A stretch of DNA of 64,000 nucleotides from Chamaecyparis obtusa. Taxonomy: Eukaryota > Streptophyta > Pinopsida > Cupressales > Cupressaceae. Below, one piece after another: positions 22,115 to 33,961 of the stretch; position 1 is the first letter of the stretch; each line of letters starts with the position of its first letter. Below the pieces are notes generated by a model. It was not told the DNA's origin and searched no databases. It was given only the letters and a program-made list of their open reading frames with translations. The position numbers and the translations under genes are program-made. The stretch spans positions 2,341,001-2,405,000 of the forward strand of contig BSBK01000963.1 in the NCBI GenBank assembly GCA_027943335.1, written 5' to 3'.

Positions 22115-23370
22115 CTATATACTACCATCAACAATGTCAATTGCCCACTGATCATGAGCATGCTCTGCAATGATCAAGTGTCTCCAATCCTTTGCTATCT
22201 TAGTAATCACGCACGAGTGGGGTCTCCGAGAAAGGGCATCAACAACCACATTCGGAGTACCTTTGATATAGGAGATATCCAAGTCATAAGACTGTAACTT
22301 ACTTACCCACTTCTGCTGCCTCTCATTCAAATTCCACTAACCAAGGAAATGCTTTGGGCTATTGTGGTCCATTTTAATACAAAATTTACTGCCAACTAAA
22401 TACTGCCTAAATTTGGCCAAAGCATGCATAATGGCCAACATTTCCTTATCATATACACTGAATAATCTCTGAGGACCTCTGAGCTTCCGACTCTCAAACA
22501 CTGTAGGATGGCGATCCTAAGAAAGAACTGCTCTAATACCCTCTATTGAGGCATCACAATGCAACTCAAATGGCCTCATGAAATCTGGCAATGCCAAAAC
22601 TGGGCATGACATCATAATCACCTTGAACTCCTCAAAGCACTTTTGTGCCTGAGCAGTCCACTCAAATGCACCCTTACGGGTCAGATCAGTAAGGGGAGTT
22701 GCATGATGAGAGAAACCTGCCACGAATCTACGATAGAAAGCACATAGTCCAATGAACCCTCTTGCCTGTGTCAGGTTCTCCGGTGTAGGCCAATCCAAAA
22801 TAGCATGAACCTTATCAGGGTCCATGCGAACTCCCTCTGCACTAATGATATGTCCCAGATATAACAACTCAATCATGCCTAAGGCACACTTGGACTCCTT
22901 GGCATACAAGGAAGCCCTATCAAGAATACCCAACACTGCATCTAGATGTGCTATGTGATCATCCCAAGTCTTACTATAAACAAGTATATCATCAAAAAAC
23001 ACGAGAACAAATCTCCGCAACTGACTATGGAAGACTCGGTTCATAGTAGACTGAAATGTGGCGGAGGCATTAGTCAAACCAAAGGGCATGACTAGAAACT
23101 CAAAATGGCCACAATGACATCTAAATGTTGTCTTCTCCATATCCTGCTCTCTGACTCTGATTTGATGGTACTCGGATCTCAAGTCAATCTTGGAGAAGTA
23201 TTATGCCCCATGCAACTCATCAATAAGCTCATCAATCTGAGGGATAGGATACCGGTTCTTAATAGTCTTCTTATTTAGCATCCGGTAATCTATACACATT
23301 CTGAGTGTCCCGTCCTTCACCAAAACAACTAATGAAGCAAAATGAGACTTACTCGGCCTAATATGTCCCA
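22115..23370 (-). pseudogene. Element B reverse transcriptase and RNase H
   Basis: The 221-residue frame at 22517-23182 carries the RT core: YHQIRV, FEFLVMPFGLTNA, and FFDDILVYS as the catalytic box (F-DD in place of Y-DD). The thumb region HLDAVL follows, and then the start of RNase H (LHCDAS). RNase H is broken by a stop at 22517 and resumes at 22115-22330 with NERQQKWVSKLQ and VVVDALSRR. Upstream RT residues at 23183-23370 are read through further stops. Confidence 0.85.
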
Positions 23371-23383
23371 TAGTGAGCAGCTC

Positions 23384-24140
23384 CTATATAGTCTTTTCGA
23401 TCTCATCCTTAAGTCGCTTAGGGTGCCAGTAAGGAGTAATCATAATGGGCTTAGTGCCCTCCTCTAACTCAATAATGTATTCAATCCCTCTATCAAGTGG
23501 CCTACCATGTGGTAAATCATTAAACACTTTAGAGTGTTTAATTCTGAGTTGTTGAATATCAAGATGATAAGCTGGCTTATCTGCACTATCCAAGGTAGGC
23601 AACATCCTACACTCTGCTGCCCAATCAACAATGCCATCATGCCAGACCAAAGGTTGCATACGGTTGAAAGAAATCATCTTCAGATTACTACTCCTGATAG
23701 CCTTAAGAATGTGAGTTTTGCCATCCTTAATGAATCTCATCTCCATCCTCTTAGTGCTGATGTAAATGTCCTTGAGAATGTGCAACCAGCTCATACCAAG
23801 AACTATATCAATGTTGCCCATGTCTACGACATAAAAATCTGCCTTCAAAGAATAATTGTTCAACTTCACGAGAAGCTCGGAAATCATCTTGTTACACTTA
23901 AGAGTGTAACCATTAGTCACCTGTACTCTAAGTCCCTCAAAATCTTCTATTTTAAATCCTCTCTTGGCAACCAAATGTTAATCAATAAAGTTGTGTGTAG
24001 CACCTGTATCAAAAAGAGCAATGACACGCTGCCCTGCCAAGAGACCATGCATCCTGAAAGCACCTTCCTTTCTCATGCTAGAAAGGTAAACAACATTGAA
24101 GTTAGAATCATCTACCTTCTCATCACCATCACCTGAAGCT
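23384..24140 (-). pseudogene. Element B protease and RT N-terminus
   Basis: The 196-residue frame has VDMGNIDIVLGMSWLH, the conserved IVLGMDWL-type block downstream of the retropepsin active site, and ends with TPYWHPKRLKDEIEKTI, the start of RT. The expected D-T-G active-site segment is read just upstream near 24000-24040 across a stop. Confidence 0.75.
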
Positions 24141-24143
24141 TCA

Positions 24144-25580
24144 CGTGTGTCATGCTCATAATCAGCTTGCTGCTCCTAAAAATCAGAATTATCCTCGTCA
24201 TCATAAAACCATTCCATCATTTTATTTTTCCCCTTAGGCTTCATAAGACAATCATGATTTAAATCATAACGTCCCCTACAATGAGAACATAATTTTTTTC
24301 CTCCTTAGATCATTCAAAGTTTCTTGATCTAAAGGGGTTGTTGTAGGACGTTTAAATTCAGCTCTATCATCTTTTTCAGGAGTTGTCCTATCATAGGATG
24401 AAGTAGAAGGTCTTGAAGCAAACTTGCTTCGCGGTGTAGATGATTCTAGATTCCTTTCTTTTTTCATAGCTTCCTGCAAGGTAGATAGATCCAAAGACTT
24501 AACCCACCTTCTAAGTGGCTCAACCAAGCCCTCAATGAAGAGCATAACTCTCCTCCTCTCATAAATATCATATACCATAACAAATAACTGCTGAAACTCA
24601 CTAATAAAGGCCTCAAGGCCACCTGTCTGTCTCAACTGAGCCAACTCTCTAAAATAAGTCTCAAGGTCTTTCCTATCAAACCGCTCTATCAACTAGTCCA
24701 CAAACTTCTGATAATAGATGATCTGATCGTGTCGCAAAGACACTAGCCCATGGTACCACCAGTCATGAGCTACTCCATCTAAATGCAACACAACAAAGTG
24801 AATGGTGTCCTCCTCAGTCATGGGACGCAAAGCTAAGTATGTGTCGAGCTTATGAACCCAAGCTCGTGCTGTAACCTTGCCACTACCATCGTGCTAAGGT
24901 CATCTTGTTGGCTGCCTCTCTCAAATATGTCTGTCTAGGCCTTTGTCTCTCAGGTGCAAGCGTACCTCTAGAATGTTCATGCTTCTGTGTAAGGAATCTG
25001 TCAAAATTTAGATTCTGCTTAATGGCGTGTCATAGAGCATCCCACTCAGCGTAGTAAGCAACAATATCATCTGCAAATGGCACAACCTCAGTCTCAATAC
25101 TAACCGCGTCAACCTCAAGTCTTAGAAAAGTAAGCCGTTGTGGCCTATCATAAACACCAGTGTGTCCAATCCTATCAAACCTATCATCATATCTAGTTCA
25201 GTCCTCAGCTCTCATCCTGTCACCAGCTCTAGACCTGTCATCTGCTCTGGACCTATGTGAACTAACAGACACACTGGTAGCACCTATCTCTGCCACGATC
25301 GCCAGGTAGTGCAATGCGTTGTAGAGTGTCAGATAACTACTGCAACACAGTAGCCACATGATGTTGGCCATCTACCAGATTCCTAAACGCATCCCTAGCC
25401 TCTCTATCAACATCAGAAGCAGTGCCAACATCTCTATTACCTGTACCATCCAAACCTTCTAAACCACCAACACCCCTGTCACCAACACTGCCAAACTGAA
25501 TCTCAGCCTCTCCATCACTAGGTGGAGAATTAAGACCTCTGCGGGTGTAGTGCACACCAAGTCTGAATCTATGAGCCATG
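24144..25580 (-). pseudogene. Element B gag
   Basis: The frame at 24276-24692 carries the retrotrans_gag signature (a LETYFRELAQLRQTGGLEAF block with LFIEGLVEPLRRWV) and ends near the expected zinc knuckle, where stops intervene. The likely N-terminus is a MAHRFRLG start near 25578, followed by an acidic stretch. Several in-frame stops lie between. Confidence 0.7.
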
Positions 25581-25614
25581 ATGAACCCAATTCCCTGCAG
25601 GCTGGCAGGATATT

Positions 25615-25626
25615 GCTCTGATACCA
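25615..25626 (-). promoter_or_regulatory. Primer-binding site of element B
   Basis: The minus strand reads TGGTATCAGAGC, complementary to initiator tRNA-Met, one base from the end of the 5' LTR. Confidence 0.85.
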
Positions 25627-25902
25627 TTGTAAGGAGCCTGCCTGGCTCTTTGCTAAAGATAATTTTTCTTTCTGAATTGTTTACAATTTTTATTTTTGTT
25701 TTTTATAATATTTGATTTTTTTGAATCTTTTCCAGAATTGAATTAAACAAAATCAAATAGCAAATTGACTATCTCCAAATGATCACCAATTAATTAATTT
25801 AAAGTAATTCCTAATATTCAAATACATCATAATATTTATTCATGCTAATTGGCACCTGGCAAATTGATGTGAATGCTTAAGGATTGGAGCAACCATCATC
25901 AA

Positions 25903-26764
25903 TGTAATGTCCCTGTCATTAAATAAATAAAATAAATTTTGTATTTGGGTTTCGATCGATTTAGTTTATCTCAGGCCCATTTATTTTATTTGTTGGCGTA
26001 GGTGTAGTTGTTGTCGTCGATTCTATTTGTGCACCCTCGGGAGTTTTCCGACGGGTATTTATGCCCGGCATGTAGGATGAAATTAATATGTTGAGATTTG
26101 ATATTTTATTTGTATTTGTGAATTCCGGTTGGCATTCTGTTGGCTGCCATTTTGGAGATGAGAGATCCTCCCTATTTGGTATTTGCAGTTTTGGTGGGAT
26201 TCAACCCTCACCCTATTCTGTTTGTTCGCTTGTTTGGATCTGGAAAATCTGAAATGTTATATAATCAAGTTGTTATTTCCATTTTCTTTACTTGTTCCAA
26301 TATTGTCAAGTTCTGGAAGTTTATCTCAGTTCAACATCGGGACGGAATAAAGTAGATCTGGACTCATCAAGGTACCAAATGCAAGCATTTGGGCACACTG
26401 TACGGTCTCCATTATCTCCGTACGGCAGCACCCACCGTACGGCCCAGACAACATCATCCGTACGGTCACCCCCTCCGTATGGCCTCCAAGCCACCAACCG
26501 TACGGTCATGCCAATCGTAGTCCCTACTTCCGTACAACCTGAGCAACAATCACCGTACGATCCTGTGTCCTCAGGCAAATACAGTGCAGGCCCTTCCAAA
26601 TCCATACGGCCACAAACATCTACTTACTGTACGACTTGTATAGCCGTCCCACCGTACAGTCATTCCCTGTTCTGTACGCCACTACTGCCAGGAAACATCA
26701 TTGTTGCACCTTGCATAGTATACCTCTGGGGTAAGAGGGTTCGCCCAGGTTTGGGAGCATTACA
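25903..26764 (+). repeat. 5' LTR of element A
   Basis: 862 bp, TGTAATGTCC to CATTACA. The 26398-26690 part contains a dense cluster of CCGTACGG motifs. GTGGTATCAGAG follows immediately (primer site from 26766). Confidence 0.85.
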
Positions 26765-26765
26765 G

Positions 26766-26776
26766 TGGTATCAGAG
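26766..26776 (+). promoter_or_regulatory. Primer-binding site of element A
   Basis: TGGTATCAGAG one base after the 5' LTR, complementary to the 3' end of initiator tRNA-Met. Confidence 0.8.
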
Positions 26777-26852
26777 ATGGTGATTCTGCCATCTTGTGGG
26801 TAGTGAATGCAAGTTTATACCAGGAAGAGGAGAAAATATCACTCAATTGGTA

Positions 26853-28026
26853 GAATGGCGGACCCCAAGATCCTCCCGCAGAAATCATGACTCGTTTGAG
26901 AGAACTCACTAGGAATCAAGCACAGATAAATGACAATCAGCGCCTCATGGAAGAGACCCTGCGAAAATTGGCTGAGGGCAAGATATCTGCTGAATAAAGT
27001 GACAATTCTATCTCGGGAAGGGCAAATCCCCAAACCGTACACTCTCAACCGTCGATGCCAACTTTCTCTCCACGAGAGGAAGAGCAACACAGAGAGCAAC
27101 CAACTTTCCAAGAAGTATAGGATCAGCTTCGGGAAGATTGGAGGAACACAAATATGAAAGGTGATATATCCTACAAAGATTATGCTCAGCTGAGAATGAG
27201 ATACTGTGGCGGAAACAAGGGTGGCTATCATAATTACGATCTCAAACGAAAGATTGGCAAGGTTAACCTGTCATCCTTTGATGGGTTTGGATCCATCACA
27301 GCTCGAGCATGGGTGCAAAAGGCAGACATGTATTTCAAGCTCAACCCTATGCTAGAATGAGGCCATCAAATTTGTTGCACTACATCTCTAAGGAGTAGCT
27401 CACGAATAGTGGCATCATAGCATGGTTACTCTTGGCCACGATCAAATAAATTCCTACGCTAAATTCATTGAGAGACTGATAGATCGTTTTGACAGAAGAG
27501 ATCTAGAACTAAATTTCAAAAAATTGGCTCAGCTGAAGCAATCCGGCACAGTCGATGGTTACATAACGGAATTTTAGAGATGTTTGTCCTGGTAACAAAT
27601 ATTTTAGAAAGACGATTGGCGGTACTGTTTATGGACGGGTTGGCGGAACCTTTGAAGGGTTGGGTGAAGGGATTCAACCCCATCACACTCACGGAGGCAA
27701 TTAAGAAGGCACGCGACATGGTAACATCCTCTTCTTCTTTCACCAAATATTACTCACAGTCCAAACCAGCTCTCGCTCAAAGGGAGAAAGACAACAGACC
27801 CCCACCAAAGAAGCCCCCGTTGGATGAGGCAACTAGGCAGGAACTCAGAAGGAAGAAACTTTGTTTCAACTGTAAGGAGCCATGGGTACCGAGACATCGA
27901 TGCCTTAGCAAGGGAAAAATCCATTACATTGAGGTATTGTCTGACGGCGAGGAGGAACAGGCACCAGAAGCCGAAGCGGATGAACCACAAGTTTCTGGAG
28001 AGGTAAACATCAATCGTGCGGAATGA
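26853..28026 (+). pseudogene. Element A gag
   Basis: Reading begins near ATG 26853 (MADPKILP) but is broken several times. 27154-27360 encodes KVNLSSFDGFGSITARAWVQKADMYFKLNPM, typical of the gag start in chromoviruses. 27580-28026 encodes LFMDGLAEPLKGWVKGFNP and a C-terminal knuckle-like LCFNCKEPWVPRHRC, with the first residues of the protease linker after it. The order and spacing are normal for gag; frameshifts separate the pieces. Confidence 0.75.
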
Positions 28027-28038
28027 ATAGCCACACTC

Positions 28039-28386
28039 TTGAAGAGAGGAGGCGCCATTGCTACTATGGTGAGAACTCCAAGGTGTATTGTATTCCAGGT
28101 ACGAGGTACCCTCCAAAGGCAACGGGTCGTGGTCATGCTTGACAGAGGAGCCACACTCAACTTCATTAACTCATCGCTGGTGAGTCGGTGGAGCTTGTGT
28201 ACGGAGGCACACCAGGGATTTGACATCATGTTAAAATGCACCCATTTGGTTCCGCAACTGAGCATCACCATGGGAAACCATGCAGTGACGAGTGATTTCT
28301 TCATGGTCGATCTGGACGACATGGAAGTCATTTTGGGCATTCAATGGATGGAAACATTGGACGAATACACACAAAGTTTCAAATGA
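28039..28386 (+). pseudogene. Element A protease
   Basis: 115 residues with a retropepsin fold signature. The active-site block reads VVMLDRGATLNFI, with Arg where D-S/T-G is expected, so the catalytic triad is altered. It also has VILGIQWME. The next frame (28390-28560) continues the linker to RT. Confidence 0.7.
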
Positions 28387-28587
28387 ATGGAATTCTCCTT
28401 TGAGGTGAACGGCCAAAAGATTGTGCTAAGAGGGATGTCGAATGGAGGATCGAAGGAAGTTTCAACCCGGCAGATGGAAGCAATCTTCAGACACGACGAC
28501 ATGATCTGGGCCACACACTACTTTGCCTTGACATAACCTATACAGGGACAAAGAACTGGCTATCAGGATGAAGAGCTTCACACAGTT

Positions 28588-29130
28588 TTGGATAGACATC
28601 ACCAAGTCTTCACCGACATCCCACCAGACATACCACCACACTATGGGTTTGAACACAACATTGAGATGGAGACTGGCGCCAAACCAATTATCACTGTGCC
28701 ATACCGCCACCCTAAGAGGCTAAAAGATGAGATTGAAAAAACAATACAAGAACTTCTTGACAAAGGTTGGATCCTGGAGTGTGACACCTCCGAAGAGGGT
28801 ATCAAGGCCGTGTTGATGTAAGACTGCCACCCAATTGCTTTCGAAAGTCGGAAGCTCTCAGGGGCCGAAAGGTTGTATTCCATATACGACAAAGAAATGC
28901 TCGCCATCAGGCATGCCTTGACAAATCACAACAGCCTCAGACATTTTTTGGAACAAAGGGAATTGAACGAACGACAGCAGAAATGGGTAAGTAAAGTACA
29001 GGCTTTCGACTTTGACATTGAGTATGTTAAGGGAAAAAATAATGTAGTGGCCAACGCATTGTCAAGAAAGACAGCCATATGTTCCTTATCTCAGATATCG
29101 ACGGACAAGAAGGCACATTTGTTGGTTGAA
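28588..29130 (+). pseudogene. Element A RT/RNase H with RT core deleted
   Basis: 28588-28821 encodes the RT N-terminus (PYRHPKRLKDEIEKTI...LLDKGWI) and then jumps directly to the RNase H start (CDTSEEGIKAVLM). The fingers-palm region with the catalytic Asp pair is missing. RNase H resumes at 28873 (YSIYDKEMLAIRHALT, NERQQKWVSKVQAFDFDIEYVKG, ALSRK). In element B the missing part is about 200 residues. Confidence 0.75.
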
Positions 29131-30261
29131 TACTCCAAGAACACTTTCGCATGCCAACTTCTAGACAAAGAAGTACAAGACGACAGGTATAAGGTGGTTG
29201 ATGATATTATTTTCTACAAAGGCAGAATTTATCTAGTACCTGAATCCAAATTCAAGGAGAAAATCTTGAAAGAAATGCGCAACTCGCCTCTAGCCGGGCA
29301 TCAAGGATACTTGAAGACCAACAGACAGATCAGAGAAAGGTTTTCATGGAAGGGCCTAAAGAATGATATATTACAATACGTCCGGGAATGCTCTACCTGT
29401 CAACAAAATAAATCCGAACACACTCTACCGATGGGTTTACTTCAACCATTACCGATTCCGGAGAAAAAGTGGGATAGCATCTCAATGGATTTCATCTCCA
29501 TGCTCCCAAAGGCATAGGGGAAGGACTGCATCTTTGTGGTGGTTGACAGATTAACCAAGTATGTGCATTTCTTTGCTATTTCAGCAGAGTTTTCAGCCTC
29601 ACAGGTGGCAGACTTATACTTTCGGGAGGTGTTCCGCCTACACGGACTCCCTTGAAACATAGTTAGCGACAAAGATAGCCACTTCCTCAGTAATTTCTAG
29701 AAAGAATTGTTTCGACTATCAGGGACGGAGTTGTTGCCAAGCACCAGTTATCACGCTCGGACCGACGGACAAACACAGATTGTGAACAAATGGCTGGAAG
29801 GTTACCTCAGAAACTATGTTTCCGCACAAAAGAGAGCATGGGTCAAATGGTTACATCTGGGAGAGTACTGTTACAATACCACCTACCACATGTCCATTGG
29901 GATGGAACCTTTCAAAGCTCTGTACAGGTATGAACCTCCTTCGTTTGTGGACTTGGCTCTAGGTGACAGTTACGCGCCGAAGGCCAAAGACTGGCTGCAG
30001 GAAGAAATAGATATTTTAAGATCCCTAAAGGAAAATCTCCAACGGGCTCAAAATCAGCAGAAAATGTATGCTGACAAGCACCGAATCGAGAGGAGTTTTG
30101 AAGTCGGGGATTTGGTATACCTCCAACTTCAACCGTACAGACAGTCCTCTATGAAGGCCTCCGAGAAGGAGAAGCTGAGGCCGCGCTTCTACAAACCCTA
30201 CCGTGTGACCAGGAGAGTGGGCGAGGTTGCTTACGAATTGGAGCTACCTGAGGGAAGCTGA
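29131..30261 (+). pseudogene. Element A integrase
   Basis: The HHCC finger region is visible (AGHQGYLKTNRQI ... CSTCQQNK, 29295-29410), then MDFISMLPKA with a stop. The core follows with DRLTKYVHF, a stop, SDKDSHFLSNF, a stop, and HARTDGQTQIVNKWLEGYL. The frame at 29707-30261 continues to the C-terminal VGDLVYLQLQPYRQ block and GEVAYELELPEGS, where it meets another stop. Confidence 0.8.
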
Positions 30262-30530
30262 ATCCACAAAGTCTTCCACGTTTCTTGCCTGAAGAAAGTC
30301 GTGGGTCAACAAGTCACGATCTCCACAGACCTGTCACCCCTCGACGACAGAGGGAAGTTAGTATTGGAACCAGCAAAAATCGTCGACAGTCATGAGAAAA
30401 GATTGAGGACACGCACGGTCAAGGAATTTCTTGTGCACTGGAAGGATCTACCACTTGAAGACGCCACCTAGGAAGGCGAAGAGATTCTGGAACACCCTAG
30501 CCTGAAATTGCTTGAGGACAAGCAATTATT
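30262..30530 (+). pseudogene. Element A chromodomain region
   Basis: The same frame after the stop at 30259-30261 reads IHKVFHVSCLKK ... FLVHWKDLPLEDAT, the chromodomain and its linker as in element B, then a stop and ILEHPSLKLLEDK. It ends just before the polypurine tract. Confidence 0.75.
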
Positions 30531-30543
30531 GGGATGGAAGGAC

Positions 30544-31433
30544 TGTAATGTCCATGTCATTAAATAAATAAAAGAAATTTTGTATTTGGGTTCCGATCAA
30601 TTTAGTTTATCTCGGGCCCATTTTTTTATTTGTTGGCGTAGGTGTAGTTGTTGCCATTGGCTCTATTTGTGCACCTTCTCCGACGGGTATTTATGCCGGC
30701 ATGTAGGATGAAATTAATATGTTGAGATTTGATATTTTATTTGTATTTGAGAATTCCGGTTGGGATTCTGTTGGCTGCCATTTCGGAGGTGAGAGATCCT
30801 CCCTATTTAGTATTTGCAGTTTCAGTGGAATTCAACCCTCACCCTATTCTGTTTGTTCACTTGTTTGGATCTAGCATATCTAAAACGTTATATAATCAAG
30901 TTGTTATTTCCGTTTGTTTTACTTGTTCCAATATTGTCGAGTTCTAGAAGTTTATCTCAGTTCAACATCGGGATGGAATAAAGTAGATTTGGGCACATCA
31001 AGGTACCAAACGCAAGCATTTGGGCACACTGTACGGTCTCCATTATCTTTGTACTGCCTGCAGCACCCACCGTACGACATCCCCACCATACAGCCCAAAC
31101 ATCCGTACGGTCACCCCCTCCGTACGGCCTCCAAGCCACCAACCATACGGTCATACCAGTCGTGGTCCCTACTTCCATACGGCCTAGGCAACAATCATCA
31201 TACAGTCCTGTGTACCGTACAGCCTCAGGCAAATACAGTGCGGGCCCTTCCAAATAGTACGGCCACAAACATCTACTTACAGTACGGCTTGCCTACCGTA
31301 TGGCTTGTATAGTCGTCCCACCGTACGGTCATTCCCTATTCCGTACGCCACTGCTGCCACGAAACGTCATTGCTGCACCTTGCATAGTATACCTCTGGGG
31401 TAAGAGAGTTCGCCCGGGTTTGGAAACATTACA
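30544..31433 (+). repeat. 3' LTR of element A
   Basis: 890 bp, TGTAATGTCC to CATTACA. It is visibly diverged from the 5' LTR by scattered substitutions and small indels, so the insertion is not recent. The CCGTACGG cluster recurs at about 31030-31350. Confidence 0.85.
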
Positions 31434-32343
31434 AACAAATATTGGAGCAGCCTTGAGGAAATTTGAAGCAGCCTCAAAGGATGAAAAACGAAGCTCCTAG
31501 AGAATCCACGCAGCCTCTAGGAAGTGTAATGCAGCCTTCAACACAACACACTTCCCACTTAAATTGATACACAAACTTTTTATAATGAAACCCCTTAATT
31601 TGAAACACAGACCATAAGGAAAGAAACGCAACCTTAGGAATGGATGCGTAGCTTCTTAAGAATAAAACGCAACTAGTTTAGGAGATAAGACAGCCTCCCA
31701 AACGAATATGTGAGCTTCTGAAGAAATCAAACCAGAATATAAATATCTCTGTATCAGCTGTAAATGCTCAATTCTTCTCAAATTTGGTATACCACAACAC
31801 CAAATTTGCATCCACATAATCAGAATTAAAATCTCAGAATTTCAATTGCACAATTTACCACCAAGAACAGTGATTCAAAATGCAGAAGAGATGAATCAGT
31901 CCTCAAACCCTTGTTGTAACTTCTCCACACAAAACTTTATAAAAAATAAACAAGTCTAGAATGAAATTCAATTTTCTCCAAGAGCTCTTTTTAAAAGCAT
32001 GAGAAGAGTGTAGCTTCTTCCACACACTTTTCACTTAAGAGGCTTCTCACACACACCTTTAAATTAAAACATAAAGGTAAAGTTATTTAATAAGATTGAC
32101 TTAATAAAAAACTTCAATATTATGAAGCCTCGTTAAATAATCAAAAAATGCTCCTGCTGCTCAACAACTCTAAACTGCCTCCACTGCACTGCTAAAAATA
32201 GCGACTACTCAAAATAGACTTACTAAAAATAGTAAGTCTATCATAGAGACCCTCAAATCCCATTGTCAGCTCATGAGGGTTCCAATGATGAACTGACCAT
32301 GCCCAGCTACAAGAACCTGCTAAAACGGGGACATTAAAAAGTC

Positions 32344-33956
32344 ATTAACAAAGAGGAATGGTTTCTAGTATGACCTTAGATGGGATTGTCTATTAGTTGT
32401 CTATGCAAATACATTTTTGCATTATGAAAATGGCATCTCCTGCCAAGTATGACTTAACTCGTATTCAACAATCTAATGACTATGGCATGCCAATTTTGTC
32501 TATGGCATTCCTTGTATACTAAACAAGTTGTCCATATATGAAACAAAATAATCCTTGATTGTGAAGAAGTCGAGATTTGCAATAGGGGATATGTATTTTG
32601 TAGATTTTGTGATTATGATTCATCGTTGGTCTATTAATTGGTTAGAGGATGGAGGTTTGGGGGTAATGTCCCCAACAAGGTTGAGGGGCAATGCCCCTCA
32701 CAAGGTTTTGGGGGTAGTGACCCCAATGGGGTTGAGGGGCAGCACACTTTTTGGGGTCTCGAGGGAGCACCTTGGGTGTGTTCGCTATTGCAATACAGGG
32801 GGGTTGAGGGGTGGAGCCCCCACCACCAAGCCCAAATTAACACATTTGAAACCATATTGAACTTCGTGGAAAACACCATTATATATATGTACATATATGT
32901 ATGTATATATATATATATGTACATATATGTATGTATATATATATGTGTGTGTGTGTATATGTATATATCTACATATATGTATATATATCCTAGTGGACAT
33001 TTCACAAAGCAAACATACATTGAAATGTTGTGAGTTTTTCTAAGCATATTTGAAATTGTCCTTAGGTATGTTAGGAGACAACTAGTTGTCCTTGTGCAAA
33101 TGGGCTACACCTAGACATCCCTTGGTTGTCCTAGGTAGTGATGGCCAGCTGTCCTCTAACATACCATACAATTCTTCATGTCCTCCAAACGTTTCCTAAA
33201 TTTGGCATGGAAAGGAGATCGAGAGGGGATGTTTCCTAGACGTCCCCAGATCCCCGAAACATCCCCTGTAGAGGACAGTGATAAAAATGTAGGGCACAAA
33301 TCCCAAGGAGCACTAAATTTTCCCTTCCTATGCCTTAAAAGATATTTAATAATTGTTGAGAAAATTTATGTCATATGCCCCACCTCCCACCCGCTATTTT
33401 CTTCTATCTTCTCTCCTATCTTATACTTCCTTTTGTAATGCTTCTCTATTAGTTCTTTCCTTTTAATCTTATCACATATCTCATGATTCTTCTTTGCTTT
33501 TATCCCATATATATAAGGTAACATATGATTATCATATTCTATTTTGTAAACAAGTAGCTTGAAGTTGATTTCCCAAATATTAGAATCCCAATAGGTACTT
33601 CAAATGAAGAAAGATAGAACAGAAGGGTATAATGAACACTTCCGATAGCATTAAAGAATAAATCTAATGTAATATTGATCTTTTCTATTTTGGTTCTCTA
33701 ATATGATTATCCTTGATTAGAAGCATTCAAGGATGGGAACTATGAGATAAAAGGTTAAAAGGTAAAGGTAAAATTTTAGGTCATGAGCAAGCTAGATCCA
33801 GATTTGCAAAATGAAGCTTTCAATTTAAAAACATTTATTCTCCCATTTCCCTTATATGTTCTGCAAATTTTGTAATTCTTACTTTCAACCTCATGGTCAA
33901 CATCAAAAGTAAATGAAACCTTCTCTATCCACTTGTACCTAGAGTATTTGATACCC
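32344..33956. other. Intergenic with G/C-run repeats and a TA/CATATATGTA microsatellite
   Basis: 32640-32825 holds several units of the pattern GGGG-TAATG/CAATG-CCCC joined by AGGTTGAGGGG-like linkers; such quasi-palindromes are common in LTR leaders. 32877-32990 is a TA/TACATATATGTA microsatellite. 33040-33260 repeats short TTGTCCT/GGACA motifs also seen near 16740-16830. No gene is supported. Confidence 0.5.
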
Positions 33957-33961
33957 TCAGC

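Larger units (their letters stand above)
25903..31433 (+). mobile_element. Ty3/gypsy chromovirus 'element A'
   Basis: A 5531-bp element lies between LTRs 25903-26764 and 30544-31433. Target duplication ATCAA/AACAA (25898-25902, 31434-31438; one mismatch). LTRs begin TGTAATGTCC and end CATTACA. It carries a tRNA-Met primer site, gag with zinc knuckle, protease, truncated RT, RNase H, integrase and chromodomain, followed by a purine-rich tract before the 3' LTR. Most of the RT core is deleted, so it was either non-autonomous or has decayed. It inserted into element B and is therefore younger than B. Confidence 0.85.
18732..32338 (-). mobile_element. Ty3/gypsy chromovirus 'element B' with nested insertions
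   Basis: LTRs at 18732-20542 (3') and 25628-32338 (5', interrupted) bound a 5.1-kb internal region read on the minus strand: gag, protease, RT, RNase H, integrase, chromodomain. Likely target duplication AAGAC/AAGTC (18727-18731, 32339-32343; one mismatch). After subtracting insertions both LTRs are about 1.18 kb (1179 and 1175), which supports the boundaries. Later insertions are a 5S-derived palindrome in the 3' LTR, a MITE in the integrase, and chromovirus element A in the 5' LTR. All ORFs are broken, so the element is an old insertion. Confidence 0.85.
25628..32338 (-). repeat. 5' LTR of element B, split by element A
   Basis: LTR sequence occupies 25628-25902 and 31439-32338 (about 1175 bp in total) and is interrupted by the 5.5-kb element A with a 5-bp target duplication. 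The outer end reads GGGGACATTAAA, probably a mutated ACATTACA. Confidence 0.85.

Noticed and set aside
26321..26605. ORFs over the CCGTACGG cluster
   Set aside because: Frames forced open by the repeat in LTR sequence; no protein features.
32634..33047. Long ORFs on both strands over 32.6-33.0 kb
   Set aside because: They are produced by the TA/CATATATGTA microsatellite and G/C-run repeats; low-complexity translation.
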